Source: Maritalea mobilis
GTDB lineage: Bacteria; Pseudomonadota; Alphaproteobacteria; Rhodobacterales; Rhodobacteraceae
Direction: 5' to 3'
Assembly (NCBI RefSeq): GCF_019800885.1
Contig: NZ_JAHVKE010000001.1
Span: forward strand, 434,001 to 498,000
Length of the DNA: 64,000 nt
Shown here: one piece after another, positions 40,505 to 49,644 of the stretch
Position numbering within the stretch: position 1 is the stretch's first letter
Layout of the letters: each line of letters starts with the position of its first letter
Made by a program: the position numbers and the translations under genes
The notes under the pieces: generated by a model
The model's input: only the letters and a program-made list of their open reading frames with translations
Databases searched by the model: none
What the model was told of the DNA's origin: nothing

Positions 40505-41536
40505 ATGGAACGGGGGCGACCGATCGTGACCAACTCGAACATCCGGGAGACGACCCGCCGCGCGGCGCGCCTGTCGGTTGCGCCGATGATGGACTGGACC
40601 GACCGCCACTGCCGGTATTTCCACCGCCTGATGAGCCGTGAGACGTTGCTCTATACCGAGATGGTGACCGCGCCTGCGGTCCTTCACGGGGATCGCGAGC
40701 GGCTTTTGGGGTTCAATGCGGCCGAGCATCCGGTGGCGCTGCAACTCGGGGGATCGGTGCCGGCGGAACTGGCCGAAGCGACCCGCATCGCCAGCGACTA
40801 CGGCTATGACGAGATCAACCTCAATGTTGGGTGCCCCTCGGACCGGGTCCAATCGGGCGCATTCGGCGCGGTGTTAATGGAAAGCCCCGACCTTGTCGCC
40901 GAGTGCGTGGCGGCGATGATCGCCGCCAGCCCTGTCGAGATCACGGTGAAATGCCGCATCGGCGTGGACGAGCAGACGCCGGAACAGGTCTTGCCGGACT
41001 TCTTGCACAAGATATCGGCCGCGGGCGTGACGCGCGTCACGATCCATGCGCGCAAGGCGTGGCTCAAGGGGCTCAGCCCCAAGGAAAACCGCGATATCCC
41101 GCCCCTCGATTACCCGCTGGTTCACCGGATGAAGGCCGAGTTTCCCGGTCTTCACCTGTCGATCAACGGCGGGATCAGTTCGCTGGACGAGGCGCTGGAG
41201 CATCTGGCGGCGGGCATGGATGGCGTGATGATCGGGCGCGCGGCCTATCACAACCCGGCGGATATTCTCTTGCAGGCCGACGCCCGCATTTTCGGAGAGC
41301 CGCCCGCTGCCCGGACAGCCCTTGATGTGGCGCGGTTGATGCTGCCCTATATCAAGGATCATCTGGCCGCTGGCGGGCGCTTGCACCAGGTGACGCGCCA
41401 CATGCTCGGGCTTTTCGCGGGCTGCCCCGGTGCGCGGCATTGGAAGCGGGTGTTATCGGAAGGCGCGCATCGCGAGGGGGGCGGGCCGGACCTGGTGGAA
41501 AGCGCGATGGCAGAGGTGGCGCAGCGCGCCGCATGA
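40505..41536 (+). CDS. dusA: tRNA-dihydrouridine synthase A
   Basis: A 343-residue flavin enzyme with VAPMMDWTDRHCRYFHR near 25, YTEMVTAPAV, the active-site NVGCPSDRV (C110) and INGGISSLDEAL. The DusA signature and length are clear. It reduces uridines in the D-loop of tRNA. I chose the ATG at 40505; in-frame ATGs at 40472 or earlier would add unconserved residues and run into the csbD terminator. Confidence 0.92.
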   Translation: MERGRPIVTNSNIRETTRRAARLSVAPMMDWTDRHCRYFHRLMSRETLLYTEMVTAPAVLHGDRERLLGFNAAEHPVALQLGGSVPAELAEATRIASDYGYDEINLNVGCPSDRVQSGAFGAVLMESPDLVAECVAAMIAASPVEITVKCRIGVDEQTPEQVLPDFLHKISAAGVTRVTIHARKAWLKGLSPKENRDIPPLDYPLVHRMKAEFPGLHLSINGGISSLDEALEHLAAGMDGVMIGRAAYHNPADILLQADARIFGEPPAARTALDVARLMLPYIKDHLAAGGRLHQVTRHMLGLFAGCPGARHWKRVLSEGAHREGGGPDLVESAMAEVAQRAA

Positions 41537-41636
41537 TCTCTCTATAGCCAAAACTTATCGTCCGGGGTGCCGATAGAATTGGACGGCCCCGGCGCGCAGT
41601 GCCAAGCTGCGTGATAAGCGGGACAGGAGAGCATTC

Positions 41637-42512
41637 ATGAAGATCGCCTTTATCGGCTTCGGCGAAGCGACCTCTGCGGTTCTCGAAGGCTGGGGTGGGT
41701 CACTGCCCGGCGAGGTGAGTGTTTTCGACATCAAGTCGACCGACGCGCGCACGGCGGAGGAGATCAACGACCGGGGCGCACGCTTTGCCGTGCGCGTGTG
41801 CGACAGCAGCGGCGCCGCGACCCAAGACGCCGAGGTGATCTTCAGCTTCGTGACCGCAGACCAGGCGCTCGTCGCGGCCCAGACCGCTGCAAAGGAAGGC
41901 ATCGCTGCCGGAACCTATTGGTTTGATTGCAATTCGTGCTCGCCCGGCACCAAGCGCAAGGCGGCCGAGGTCATCACGCAGGCCGGTGGCCGCTATGTCG
42001 ACGTGGCGGTGATGGCGCCGGTCCATCCCAAGCTCAACCTCGTGCCCTTGCTGATTTCCGGTCGACACGCGTCTGACGCCGCACCGCTCTTGCAGGGCCT
42101 GCCCATGGCGCCGAGCGTGGTCCGTGGCGAGGTCGGCGCGGCCAGTTCGATCAAGATGGTCCGTTCGGTCTTTGTCAAAGGGCTGGAGGCGATCACGGTC
42201 GAAATGATGATTGCCGCACAAACCGCGGGCTGTTTCGACGAGGTCGTCCAGAGCCTCGCCAAAAGCTATCCGCAGTTGGACCTGGAACGCCTCGCGGAAT
42301 ACAATTTCGAAAGAACCCTGACCCATGGCGCCCGCCGCGCCGCCGAAATGATCGAAAGCGGCGCGACCTTGGATGAGCTTGGGCTGGTCGGGGATTTGCC
42401 CCGCGCGATTGCATCGGTTCAGGCCGGCCAGGGCCGCGTTGGCTCCGGTGCCATTGTCGAGGGGGATCTGCCCGCCACGGTCGCGGCGGTCGCCAAGGCG
42501 CGGCGCGGCTAG
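41637..42512 (+). CDS. NAD(P)-dependent oxidoreductase with DUF1932 domain (6-phosphogluconate/3-hydroxyisobutyrate dehydrogenase-like)
   Basis: A 291-residue protein with an N-terminal Rossmann domain (MKIAFIGFGEATSAVLEGW) and a C-terminal DUF1932 domain. The catalytic-lysine region SSIKMVRSVFVKGLEA is intact. Substrate is unknown; relatives oxidise beta-hydroxy acids. AGGAG precedes the ATG. It converges with the isocitrate-type dehydrogenase gene and their stop codons overlap by 4 bp. It may join the carboxylate pathway to its right, but this rests only on position. Confidence 0.82.
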   Translation: MKIAFIGFGEATSAVLEGWGGSLPGEVSVFDIKSTDARTAEEINDRGARFAVRVCDSSGAATQDAEVIFSFVTADQALVAAQTAAKEGIAAGTYWFDCNSCSPGTKRKAAEVITQAGGRYVDVAVMAPVHPKLNLVPLLISGRHASDAAPLLQGLPMAPSVVRGEVGAASSIKMVRSVFVKGLEAITVEMMIAAQTAGCFDEVVQSLAKSYPQLDLERLAEYNFERTLTHGARRAAEMIESGATLDELGLVGDLPRAIASVQAGQGRVGSGAIVEGDLPATVAAVAKARRG

Positions 42513-43579
42513 AGCGCGGCAATCACCGCCTGCGTCATCTCCGCCGTCGTGGCCGAGCCGCCTAGGTCCGGCGTGCGGGTTGCCGGGTCCGACAGGCCCG
42601 CGTCCAGCGCCTGGCCGATCGCGGCAGCGGCCGTTGCCAAGGCACCATCAGCGCGTCGCTGCCCTAGCCAATCGAGCAGCATCGCGGCCGATCCGATCAG
42701 CGAGGCCGGGTTTGCCAACCCCTTGCCGGCGATGTCCGGGGCCGACCCATGCTGCGCCTGTGCCATGGCGTGATCCGTGCCCGCATTCAAAGAGGCGGCG
42801 AGGCCAAGGCTGCCGGACAGCTCGGCGGCCAGGTCCGACAGGATATCGCCATACATGTTTGTCGTGACGATCACGTCATAGCGCGAGGCATCGCGCACCA
42901 GATAGGCGGCCATCGCATCCACCAGAACCTCGTCGTAGTGGATCGCCGGATTGGCCTCGGCCAGCTTGCGGCATTCTTCTAGAAAAACTCCGTCGGACAG
43001 GCGCAGGACATTCGCCTTGTGTACGGCGGTCACGTGCCGGGCCGGGCGCGTGGCGGCGAGGTCGAACGCGGCCTCGGCGATGCGGCGGCAGGCCGTTCGG
43101 GTAATCTTGCGGATCGCCAGCGCCATGTCCGGGTCGGGCATGATCTCGCCCGGACCGGCATGCATCGACCGGTCGGCGTAGAACCCTTCGGTATTCTCGC
43201 GAACGGTGATCAGGTCGAAGCCAGTGCTGCTGGGATGTGGCAGGAACGGGCGGGTTGCGGCGGGCCGGATATTGGCGAACAGGTCCAGCCGCTTGCGCAG
43301 CACACCCGAGGGGTTCAACCCGCCCTCGGACGCAGGCGGATAGTCGTTATGCGAGACCGGGCCAAGCACGATCCCGTCCGCGTTCCGCGCGGCCTCGATG
43401 GTGGCCTCGCTGATCGTCGCGCCCTCGGTCCTGAGCGCGTCGAACCCGATCACGGCAGTCTCGAATGCCAGGCCCAAGCCGAATTTATCGCTCGCGGCAG
43501 CAAGAACTTCGCGCGTGGCCGCGACGATCTCGGGCCCGATCCCGTCGCCGTCGATCAGCAGAAGGCGCGGGCCGCTCAT
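42509..43579 (-). CDS. isocitrate/isopropylmalate dehydrogenase family protein
   Basis: A 356-residue beta-decarboxylating dehydrogenase. It has LLIDGDGIGPEIVAA at the start, the substrate segment NPSGVLRKRLDLFANIRP around 88-105, ENTEGFYAD, and the metal/substrate Asp cluster in TTNMYGDILSDLAAELSGSLG. The Ser/Tyr pattern does not settle whether the substrate is isocitrate, 3-isopropylmalate, tartrate or homoisocitrate. It is the last gene of an operon with tcuA and tcuB, overlapping tcuB by 4 bp, so a tricarboxylate or its product is the likely substrate. Confidence 0.85.
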   Translation of the reverse strand: MSGPRLLLIDGDGIGPEIVAATREVLAAASDKFGLGLAFETAVIGFDALRTEGATISEATIEAARNADGIVLGPVSHNDYPPASEGGLNPSGVLRKRLDLFANIRPAATRPFLPHPSSTGFDLITVRENTEGFYADRSMHAGPGEIMPDPDMALAIRKITRTACRRIAEAAFDLAATRPARHVTAVHKANVLRLSDGVFLEECRKLAEANPAIHYDEVLVDAMAAYLVRDASRYDVIVTTNMYGDILSDLAAELSGSLGLAASLNAGTDHAMAQAQHGSAPDIAGKGLANPASLIGSAAMLLDWLGQRRADGALATAAAAIGQALDAGLSDPATRTPDLGGSATTAEMTQAVIAAL

Positions 43580-44655
43580 GCCTCTTTCCTCTGGGCATCG
43601 CGCACCAGCGACGCCATGCGGTAGAACCCGTGCACCATCTTGGAATAGGGCGTCGTCAGGAAGAAGGTCAGCACCGTTCCGAGGTGCAAGGCCAGAAGCG
43701 GCGCAACCAGCGCAGTTCCCGTCGCGGCGTAGAGGACAAGCCCGCTCAGCCCGGTGAGCCCCAGAAGCGCGACAAAGGCCATCTCACCGCCCCAGACGCG
43801 CGGGGCGCCCAGCTTTGCATCGGCCTTCAGCTTCAGACGGATCAACAGGCCCGCCCCCAGCACCAGCAGGATGCCCCCCGGCACCCCAAGCAGTTTCGGC
43901 AGGCTGAAGAGCCCGTAGGGCGCTTGCATGTCGAAGACGTAATGCAGGACGGTGCCCGACGAGGTGGAGGCAAAGCACAGCATGAACCCCCAGAACACGG
44001 CCTGATGGGCGTGGCGGCGACCCTGCGAGTAGCGGTCGCCCTTCTCGAAGTTGCAGCCCTCGGCGGCCCCGCCGGACAGGTTTTTCAGTTTCGCGCCGTC
44101 GATCAGGGCCTCTTTCAGATGCGGCCAGCGGATGCGCGCGCCCCCGACCTCGGTCCAGTATCGGCGCAAGCCGATCCCGATGGCCGCCAGCGGCAGCAGA
44201 AAGGCGGGCAGGAAGATCGCCACCATCGCGCTGTGCGAGAGATAGGCATAGAACCCTTCACCGCTTTCCGGGGCCAGGGCCGTCAACGCCCAGAACAGCG
44301 CCGCGATGCCGATCACCAGCGCCGCCGACAGCGCCGCGCCGGATTGCTGAAAGATGCGCGCGAAGGCGCCGGGCCAGGCGAAACGTTCCCAGCTTTCGAC
44401 GCGCACCTCGGCCAGGGCCTGCGGCAGGTTCAGCGCGAATTCATGCGGCTCGGTATATTGGCAGGCGTAGTAGCAGCCCCGGCAGTTGTGGCAGAGGCTG
44501 GCCAGTTGCGTGATGTCGCCATCGGAAAAGGCGCGCTGCGAAAAGGCCGAGGGGAAGACGGCGCAATAGCCCTCGCAATAGCGGCAGGCATTGCAGATCT
44601 CGATCTGGCGGCGCGCTTCCTCGGTCGCACTCAGCTTGGGGGCTTGGTCAAACAT
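43576..44655 (-). CDS. tcuB: TcuB-like membrane iron-sulfur protein (tricarballylate oxidation)
   Basis: A 359-residue protein. Two N-terminal 4Fe-4S motifs (C21, C24, C27, C31 and C55, C58, C61, C65) are followed by six hydrophobic segments with histidines that could bind haem. This matches TcuB/CitB, which takes electrons from the flavin of TcuA to the quinone pool. Overlaps tcuA by 8 bp and the dehydrogenase gene by 4 bp. Confidence 0.88.
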   Translation of the reverse strand: MFDQAPKLSATEEARRQIEICNACRYCEGYCAVFPSAFSQRAFSDGDITQLASLCHNCRGCYYACQYTEPHEFALNLPQALAEVRVESWERFAWPGAFARIFQQSGAALSAALVIGIAALFWALTALAPESGEGFYAYLSHSAMVAIFLPAFLLPLAAIGIGLRRYWTEVGGARIRWPHLKEALIDGAKLKNLSGGAAEGCNFEKGDRYSQGRRHAHQAVFWGFMLCFASTSSGTVLHYVFDMQAPYGLFSLPKLLGVPGGILLVLGAGLLIRLKLKADAKLGAPRVWGGEMAFVALLGLTGLSGLVLYAATGTALVAPLLALHLGTVLTFFLTTPYSKMVHGFYRMASLVRDAQRKEA

Positions 44656-46039
44656 GGCGCGCGGCCTCCTGTCCTGCGATGCGTCCGAAGACCGTGCCGA
44701 TGGTCATGCCGAACCCGGCGAGATAGCCCTGGCCAAGGATCGACCCCGCCATGATCTCGCCCGCGGCCCAGATATTGGCGAAGCGGCCATGCGGGCCCGA
44801 CACGCGGGCCGTGTCGTCGACCTTGAGGCCGAGATAGGTGAAGGTCACCCCGGGGCGCAGCGAATAGCCGTAAAAGGGCGGTTCGGTGATGGGCCTGGCC
44901 CAGTTGGTCTTGGGCGGTTCCAACCCATCGGTCGCCAGGCCGTCCAGCTCGGTCGGGTGGAACGCGCCCGGCTGGCAGGCGGCGTTGAAGGCATCGACCG
45001 TCTCGCGCAGCTTGTTGCCCGGCAGGCCCAGTTTTTGTGCGAGGCCCTCCAGAGTGTCGGCTTTCTCGGGCGGGTAGACCGAGGGCATGAACAGTTCCAG
45101 CGACTTGGCGTCGATGATCGCGTAGGCCACCTGGTCGGGCTGCGCCGCCACAAGCCGCCCCCAGATCGCGTAGCGCTTGGGCCAGACATCTTCGCCTTCG
45201 TCGTAGAAGCGGTCCCCGTCGCGGTTCACCACGACAGAGAAGGGCACACAGTCGAGCCGCGTGACGATGCCGCCATCGAACTTGGCCGCGCGTCCGTCGA
45301 TGGCGACGGCATGGCATTGCGTCGGGTCGCCCACGCTGTCCGCGCCCTTGTCCAGCATCTGTTTCAGCGGCACGCCGCGATTATAGGGGGTGCCCCGGAT
45401 CAGGAAATTCTTGGCCGACGGTCCCCAGGCCCGGGCCAGCCAATCGAGATCGGCCTGAAACCCGCCCGAGGCGAGGATCAGCCCCTTGCCTTCGATCCGC
45501 ATGTCTTCGCCACCGATCCTGGCGGTCACACCCTCGAACCGGTCATCCTGCACATGGATCTGGGTCACCTCGGCCTCGTAGGCGACGGTGACGCCGAGGT
45601 CCTCGGCGGTGTTGTAATAGGCGTTCACCAAGGCCTTGCCGCCACCAAGGAAGAACGCGTTGGTTCGCGAGAGCGACAGCGTGCCGGACAGGGACGGCTG
45701 GAAGGCAACGCCATGCGCCTCCATCCAGGGCAGGCAGTCCTCGCTGGTGCGGATGGCAAGCCGGGCGAGGTGTTCGTCGGTCTCGCCCTTGGTCACGCGT
45801 AGAAGGTCGTCGAAATACTCCTCCTCGTCATAGGTTCCGGTCAGGACCGACAGGGGGCCGTGATGCATGCAGCGGAAGTTCCGCGTGTGGCGGGAGTTGC
45901 CGCCGCGATAGGGTTTCGGCGCGGCTTCGAGGATCAGCGGGCGCATCCCGGCCTCAGCGGCCTCGATCGCGGCGCAGAGGGCCGCGTTGCCGCCGCCCAC
46001 GATCACAAGGTCCCAATGGGTCTGGTCGAGCTGGCTCAC
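44648..46039 (-). CDS. tcuA: TcuA-like FAD-dependent tricarballylate dehydrogenase
   Basis: A 463-residue flavoprotein of the fumarate reductase/succinate dehydrogenase superfamily. The FAD motif VIVGGGNAALCAAIEAAEAG is at about 12-31, NSRHTRNFRCMHHG follows, and GGFQADLDWLARAWG lies mid-protein. In Salmonella TcuA oxidises tricarballylate to cis-aconitate. Here it is followed by tcuB and preceded by an overlapping GntR regulator, which fits a catabolic operon. Related tricarboxylates or methyl-branched acids are possible substrates. Confidence 0.85.
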   Translation of the reverse strand: MSQLDQTHWDLVIVGGGNAALCAAIEAAEAGMRPLILEAAPKPYRGGNSRHTRNFRCMHHGPLSVLTGTYDEEEYFDDLLRVTKGETDEHLARLAIRTSEDCLPWMEAHGVAFQPSLSGTLSLSRTNAFFLGGGKALVNAYYNTAEDLGVTVAYEAEVTQIHVQDDRFEGVTARIGGEDMRIEGKGLILASGGFQADLDWLARAWGPSAKNFLIRGTPYNRGVPLKQMLDKGADSVGDPTQCHAVAIDGRAAKFDGGIVTRLDCVPFSVVVNRDGDRFYDEGEDVWPKRYAIWGRLVAAQPDQVAYAIIDAKSLELFMPSVYPPEKADTLEGLAQKLGLPGNKLRETVDAFNAACQPGAFHPTELDGLATDGLEPPKTNWARPITEPPFYGYSLRPGVTFTYLGLKVDDTARVSGPHGRFANIWAAGEIMAGSILGQGYLAGFGMTIGTVFGRIAGQEAARHV

Positions 46040-46701
46040 GCAGGGCCTCCCTTCCTCAGTTGGATCTGGCGCGCCTTGTGGGCGGCCTCGATATGGGCGC
46101 GCATCGCCGCTTCGGCGGCGTCTCCGTCCCGCGCGCGCAGGGCCGCGATCAGGGCGGCATGTTCGGCCACGGCGGCCTCGGCGCGGCTGCCTTCCTCCAT
46201 GGTCGAGGGGCCGAGGATCAGCAGCGTCTTCTGAACCGCCTCGACCGCCCGCAGCAGGAACCGGTTGCGCGCGGCATTGCGCAGGATGTCGTGGAACTGC
46301 CGGTTCGCCTCGTAAAGCTGATCGACATTCGACAGGCTGGCGGCCATCTCGGCGTTGATCGCCTCCATCTCGTCGATCTCGGACGGGTAGGCGGCGCGGG
46401 CGGCGAAGCGGGCGGCCGTCCCCTCCAGCACGCCGCGCATCTCGTAAAGCTCGGTGATCTCGGCGTAGTCGAGCTGACGGATCACGGCGCCGACGCGCGG
46501 GGTGTGCACGACCAGCCCATCGGCTTCCAGCAGGCGGATCGCCTCGCGCACGGGTGTGCGCGACGTACCGAGGCGCGCGGCAAGCTCCGTCTCGGTGAGC
46601 CGGTCACCGGGCGACAGCCGTCCATGCCGGATCTCCGAGAGGAGTCGGGCATAGGTGTCGTGACCCTGAGAGCTGTCCTGCTGTTGGGCGTCCTGTGCCA
46701 T
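46036..46701 (-). CDS. GntR-family (FCD) transcriptional regulator
   Basis: A 221-residue regulator with a GntR winged helix (TETELAARLGTSRTPVREAI) and an all-helical FCD effector domain whose metal-binding histidines are in NRQFHDIL and AVAEHAALI. It overlaps tcuA by 4 bp, so it heads the tcuA-tcuB-dehydrogenase operon, and it is divergent from the abrB-ggt pair. I chose the ATG at 46701 (MAQDAQQQ); 46716 is also in frame. It probably binds the inverted repeat at 46725-46754. Confidence 0.88.
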   Translation of the reverse strand: MAQDAQQQDSSQGHDTYARLLSEIRHGRLSPGDRLTETELAARLGTSRTPVREAIRLLEADGLVVHTPRVGAVIRQLDYAEITELYEMRGVLEGTAARFAARAAYPSEIDEMEAINAEMAASLSNVDQLYEANRQFHDILRNAARNRFLLRAVEAVQKTLLILGPSTMEEGSRAEAAVAEHAALIAALRARDGDAAEAAMRAHIEAAHKARQIQLRKGGPA

Positions 46702-46724
46702 GGCAATTCCGTTCATGTTCGCGA

Positions 46725-46754
46725 TTGCATACGGCTGGATACACGCATATGCAA
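46725..46754. promoter_or_regulatory. inverted repeat in the gntR/abrB intergenic region, probable GntR operator
   Basis: TTGCATA (46725-46731) and TATGCAA (46748-46754) are perfect inverted arms 16 bp apart in the 76-bp divergent gap. FCD-type regulators bind AT-rich dyads of this sort. Binding here could control both directions. Confidence 0.5.
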
Positions 46755-46777
46755 GAGGGAGTTGCCAAAGGTCCGAC

Positions 46778-47857
46778 ATGCCCCAGCCTGACATCCCGAT
46801 CCTGAAACGGCGCGCTCTGACCCTGGGCATGGCGGGCGTCGGCGCCTTCGCCTTCTGGATCTTCGGACTGCCCCTGCCGTTTCTATTCGGCCCGATGGCG
46901 GCCTGCCTTGTCGGCGCGCTGATCGGCGCGCCGCTAAAAGGGCTGGGTCAGATCTCGGTAGGCGCACGGACGATCCTTGGCGTGGCGGTGGGTGCCTCGA
47001 TCACGCCCGAGGTCGTCGGGCGCTTGCCGCAAATGGCGGCCTCGGTTGCGCTTATCCCGCTCTACATCACGGCGATCGGGCTGGTCGGAGTTCCGTTCTT
47101 TCGCAAAGTCTACGGCTTCGACTGGGCGACAAGCTGGTATGCCTCCATGCCCGGTGGATTGCAGGACATGGTGATTTTCGGCGCCGAGGCCGGGGGCGAC
47201 GTGCGCGCGCTGTCGCTGATCCACGCGACGCGGGTGCTGATCATCGTGACGCTGGCGCCCATCATCCTGACGCAGGGGTTCGGGGTCACGCTGGACAATC
47301 CCATCGGTGCGCCTGCGGCCGAGCTTCCCCTCCACGAGATGTTTATCATGGTCGGGGCCGCCCTGCTCGGGTGGAAGGGGGGCGAGAGGATCGGCCTGTT
47401 CGGCGCCTCCATCCTCGGGCCGATGATTGTGACTGGCATTCTGTCCATGCTCGACGTCATCCATTTCCGCCCGCCCGCCGAAGCTATCCTGACGGCGCAG
47501 TTCATGATCGGCCTCGGGATCGGCGTGGGCTATGTCGGCGTCACGCTGCACGAGTTGCGGCGCGACGTGACCGCCGGGGTTATCTTCGTGATCCTCCTGG
47601 CGGGCCTCGCGGCGGTTTTCACCGAGATCGTGGTCTTCTTCGGCCTCGCCCCGGGCGTCGAGGGGTTCCTTGCCTTCGCGCCGGGCGGGCAGGCGGAAAT
47701 GACGGTTCTCGCCATTATCGTCGGCGCGGATCTGGGCTATGTCATCGTGCATCATTTGACGCGCGTGATGCTGGTGATCTCGGGCGCGCCCATCGCGGCG
47801 CGGCTGATCCGGCTGCGCGAACGACAATCAGGGACAGGGGAGGGGAAGGATCAATGA
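46778..47857 (+). CDS. AbrB family membrane protein
   Basis: A 359-residue integral membrane protein of the AbrB/AmoA-like family (PF05145) with about ten hydrophobic segments and two internal repeats, each containing PGGLQDM- or PGGQAEM-type motifs (YASMPGGLQDMVIFG; FAPGGQAEMTVLAIIVGADL). The family's transport role is not established. The ATG at 46778 has AAAGG upstream. It overlaps the gamma-glutamyltransferase gene by 4 bp, which suggests uptake or export of a gamma-glutamyl compound. Confidence 0.82.
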   Translation: MPQPDIPILKRRALTLGMAGVGAFAFWIFGLPLPFLFGPMAACLVGALIGAPLKGLGQISVGARTILGVAVGASITPEVVGRLPQMAASVALIPLYITAIGLVGVPFFRKVYGFDWATSWYASMPGGLQDMVIFGAEAGGDVRALSLIHATRVLIIVTLAPIILTQGFGVTLDNPIGAPAAELPLHEMFIMVGAALLGWKGGERIGLFGASILGPMIVTGILSMLDVIHFRPPAEAILTAQFMIGLGIGVGYVGVTLHELRRDVTAGVIFVILLAGLAAVFTEIVVFFGLAPGVEGFLAFAPGGQAEMTVLAIIVGADLGYVIVHHLTRVMLVISGAPIAARLIRLRERQSGTGEGKDQ

Positions 47858-49644
47858 CATTTACAACGCGTCCGGAATTGCAGGGCACCTTCGGCATGGT
47901 TGCGACGACGCATTGGCTTGCATCCAGCGCGGGCATGAAGATGCTGGAGGCGGGCGGCACCGCCGCCGATGCCGCCGTCGCCGCGGGCTTTGTCCTGAAC
48001 GTGGTCGAGCCGCATCTGAACGGCCCCTTGGGCGATGTGCCGATCCTGGTCCGGCCCGCCGGGGCCGACACGCCGATCGTCATTTGCGGGCAGGGCGTGG
48101 CGCCCGCCGGGGCCACGATTGACCACTACCGCGCCGAGGGGTTGGAGATCATTCCCGGCTCGGGGCTGCTGTCCACCGTGACGCCGGGCGCGTTCGACGC
48201 GTGGATGGTGATGCTGCGCGACCATGGCCGCCTGCCGCTCTCCGAGGTGCTGGCCCCGGCGATCCACTATGCCGAACACGGCCACCCCATGCTGGCCGCC
48301 GTCGCGGACTCCATCGCCGGGCTGGCCGATGTCTTCCGCGAGGAATGGCCAACCTCCGCCCCGGTCTGGCTGCCGGGTGGCAAGGCGCCCAAGGCGGGCG
48401 AATTGTTCCGCAACTCTGACTGCGCCGCGATGTGGAAGCGCCTCGTTGCAGAGGCCGAGGCCGCCGAGGGCGGGCGCGAGGCACAGATCGAGGCGGCGCG
48501 CCGCGCCCATTCGCAGGGCTTCGTGGCCGAGGCCATCGACACCTACCTGCAAGACGCCTGTGTGATCGACGCAACCGGCGAACGCCGCAAGGGTGTGCTG
48601 ACCGGGCAGGACATGGCCGAGTGGGAGGCCACCTACGAAGCGCCCCTGGCCGTCGATCACGCGGGCTGGACCGTCTGGAAATGCGGGGCCTGGACGCAAG
48701 GGCCGGTGCTGCTGCAGGTGCTCCAGATGCTGGCCGAGGATGACCTCGCCGCGATGGATCCGACCGGCCCCGAGGCGGTGCACCTGATCACCGAGGCGCT
48801 GAAACGCGCCTTCGCCGACCGGGAGGCCTATTACGGCGATCCTGCCCTGAGCGATGTTCCCATCGACACGCTCTTGTCGGCGGACCATAACGCCGCGCAC
48901 CGCGCCGACATCACCGATCAGGCCTCGCTCGACCAACGGCCCGGCGTGATCGAGGGGTATGAGGCGCTCGCCAAGGCGTTCCTCGACCGCGCCGCCCGCG
49001 CCACGCCCGAGGCGGGCGTCGGGGCCGGCGAGCCCACGATGGAGCATCTGACGAACCAGAAGGGCGACACCGTGCATATCGACGTGGTCGACCGCTGGGG
49101 CAACATGGTCTCGGCCACGCCCTCGGGCGGGTGGCTCAAGTCGAACCCGGTCATTCCCGGCCTTGGCGTGCCGCTCAACACCCGCGCGCAGATGTTCTGG
49201 CTGGACGAGGGGCTGCCAAGTTCGCTGATGCCCGGCGCGCGCCCGCGCACGACCCTGACGCCCTCGATGGCGCAGGGCGCGGACGGCACGGATTACGCCT
49301 TCGGCACCCCCGGGGGCGACCAGCAGGACCAGTGGCAGACGATCTTCCTGCTGCGGCTGATCCATTCCGGCATGAACCTGCAAGAGGCCATCGACGGCCC
49401 GCTGTTCCACACCGCGCATCTGCAGGCGAGCTTCTATCCGCGTGGCACCAAGCCGGGGCATTTGCTGGTCGAGCCGGCCTTCCCCGAGGCGACGATCGCG
49501 GGCCTGCGTGCCAAGGGTCACAGGCTGGAGGTTTCGGCCCCCTGGGCGGCCGGGCGCTTGTGCGCCGTGGCCCGCCGCCCCGATGGCGTGGTCAAGGGCG
49601 CGGCGACGCCGCGGCTGATGCAGGCCTATGCCGTGGGGCGCTGA
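47854..49644 (+). CDS. ggt: gamma-glutamyltransferase family protein
   Basis: A 596-residue Ntn-hydrolase. The autoprocessing site is in KGDTVHIDVVDRWGNMVS, with T406 as predicted nucleophile. PGGDQQDQWQT replaces the usual GG-containing oxyanion segment. There is no signal peptide, so it is probably cytoplasmic, unlike classical GGT; many such homologues are acylases or act on other gamma-glutamyl amides. It is translationally coupled to the AbrB gene. Its 3' end overlaps the convergent sensor kinase gene by 19 bp. Confidence 0.83.
   Translation: MTFTTRPELQGTFGMVATTHWLASSAGMKMLEAGGTAADAAVAAGFVLNVVEPHLNGPLGDVPILVRPAGADTPIVICGQGVAPAGATIDHYRAEGLEIIPGSGLLSTVTPGAFDAWMVMLRDHGRLPLSEVLAPAIHYAEHGHPMLAAVADSIAGLADVFREEWPTSAPVWLPGGKAPKAGELFRNSDCAAMWKRLVAEAEAAEGGREAQIEAARRAHSQGFVAEAIDTYLQDACVIDATGERRKGVLTGQDMAEWEATYEAPLAVDHAGWTVWKCGAWTQGPVLLQVLQMLAEDDLAAMDPTGPEAVHLITEALKRAFADREAYYGDPALSDVPIDTLLSADHNAAHRADITDQASLDQRPGVIEGYEALAKAFLDRAARATPEAGVGAGEPTMEHLTNQKGDTVHIDVVDRWGNMVSATPSGGWLKSNPVIPGLGVPLNTRAQMFWLDEGLPSSLMPGARPRTTLTPSMAQGADGTDYAFGTPGGDQQDQWQTIFLLRLIHSGMNLQEAIDGPLFHTAHLQASFYPRGTKPGHLLVEPAFPEATIAGLRAKGHRLEVSAPWAAGRLCAVARRPDGVVKGAATPRLMQAYAVGR

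Noticed and set aside
41537-41636. CTTATC...GATAAG inverted halves upstream of the DUF1932 gene as an operator
   Set aside because: Only 6-bp arms far apart in a 100-bp gap; too weak to support a call.
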